Shown: piece after piece, positions 5,387-5,773 of the stretch | How positions within the stretch are numbered: position 1 is the first letter of the stretch | Layout: every line of letters starts with the position of its first letter | From: an uncultured Armatimonadota bacterium | GTDB lineage: Bacteria > Armatimonadota > Fimbriimonadia > Fimbriimonadales > Fimbriimonadaceae | DNA length: 5,773 nt | Reading direction: 5' to 3' | Assembly (NCBI GenBank): GCA_946478935.1 | Contig: CAMLEL010000178.1 | Coordinates: 1 to 5,773, forward strand | Program-made: the position numbers and the translations under genes | The notes under the pieces: model-generated | Seen by the model: only the letters and a program-made list of their open reading frames with translations | What the model was told of the DNA's origin: nothing | Database searches by the model: none

Positions 5387-5773
5387 TGGAACGAGCGTTG
5401 GCCGAGCTGCCAAACTTTTGCGACGCGGTTGATCCTGAATTGAGGATCCGGGGAGTTGTCCGGCTTCTGCTGGAGAGTCCGGACGTGCCGGTTGCAACAT
5501 TGCCATACGATCCCGCTACCTGTCCCAATTGTGGGAAGCCCGGGGCGTCTGATCGCTCGCCTTACTGCGGTGAGCGGTGTCGGGCAGAAGCCGCTTTTGT
5601 GCGCCAGACTCGCTCCGCCATCTCCCGTGGGGAAATCCTTGATCCGGAACGACAGCGTGGCATCGGACAGGCTTTGTGGAACTTGCAGGGTGGAGGCTTT
5701 CCGCTACGGCAATCCATGGTCCCGCCTCGAGTGATCGCGAGCATGCTGGGGATTCCGAAGGAAGAGGCGAACA
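5383..5773 (+). CDS. Cys4 zinc-ribbon protein, N-terminal part; possibly HNH endonuclease family; cut by the window edge
   Basis: An open frame of 130 codons runs off the right edge. It has no early ATG (the first in frame is codon 112), so the start is GTG 5383 or TTG 5386; an in-frame TGA at 5329 limits it upstream. Residues 1-45 look helical (LERALAELPNFCDAV, RIRGVVRLLLESPDVPV). A zinc ribbon follows with C47, C50, C62 and C66 (CPNCGKP, then YCGERCRAEAAFVRQ). Next comes a charged segment, ISRGEILDPERQRGIGQALW (80-99), then GGGFPLRQSMVPPRVIASML (103-122). A CxxC...CxxxC ribbon followed by 'R-x-G-x-I-x-DPE' and 'GGG(Y/F)P' resembles N-terminal regions I recall from bacterial HNH endonucleases, whose HNH motif would lie beyond the window. 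Codon third positions are mostly G or C, as expected for coding. A TAGAAT hexamer (5370-5375) sits 7 bases before the GTG and 10 before the TTG. Coding call firm; HNH assignment tentative. Confidence 0.7.
   Translation, partial: MLERALAELPNFCDAVDPELRIRGVVRLLLESPDVPVATLPYDPATCPNCGKPGASDRSPYCGERCRAEAAFVRQTRSAISRGEILDPERQRGIGQALWNLQGGGFPLRQSMVPPRVIASMLGIPKEEAN

Noticed and set aside
5456..5734. 92-codon plus-strand ATG frame
   Set aside because: It overlaps the zinc-ribbon frame, which has the ordered Cys4 motif and better codon use; this frame is a shadow.

Overview
The window is an ordinary-looking stretch of bacterial chromosome with six protein genes. One is cut by the left edge and one by the right. 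I see no RNA gene, CRISPR array, insertion sequence or prophage. The adjacent pair of DUF1553 (planctomycete-type cytochrome c family, 3' end only) and DUF1501 (Tat-exported, alkaline-phosphatase/sulfatase-like fold) points to the Planctomycetota-Verrucomicrobiota sphere or a neighbour that also carries these pairs, such as Acidobacteriota or Armatimonadota. The sequence does not decide the phylum. No start codon has a convincing Shine-Dalgarno sequence, which also fits such lineages.

Layout: (1) 1-1506, plus strand: the tail of the DUF1553 gene, then the DUF1501 gene 9 bp later, clearly one operon. (2) 1507-1982: a 476-bp stretch without a convincing gene. (3) 1983-3039, minus strand: a low-molecular-weight protein-tyrosine phosphatase followed 34 bp later by a small exported protein of unknown function. 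(4) 3103-3660, plus strand: a DUF1905 + YdeI/OmdA-type protein, divergent from the phosphatase across 63 bp. (5) 3666-5258, minus strand: an exported M1-family zinc metallopeptidase, tail to tail with the DUF1905 gene and only 5 bp from it. (6) 5259-5382: a divergent control region with a -10-like element for the peptidase and three ATTCA boxes spaced exactly 21 bp. (7) 5383 to the end, plus strand: the start of a Cys4 zinc-binding protein, possibly the N-terminal part of an HNH endonuclease family, with a non-ATG start.

The genes do not form one obvious pathway. Three products are predicted to leave the cytoplasm: DUF1501 by Tat, the unknown small protein and the M1 peptidase by Sec. The exported hydrolases suggest work on polymers or peptides outside the cytoplasm. 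The phosphatase, the YdeI-like protein and the zinc-ribbon protein are cytoplasmic. I found no clearly new multi-gene system. The best leads are the repeated placement of -10-like hexamers about 10 bp before SD-less starts (possible leaderless transcription), the 21-bp phased boxes, and the orphan secreted protein behind the phosphatase.
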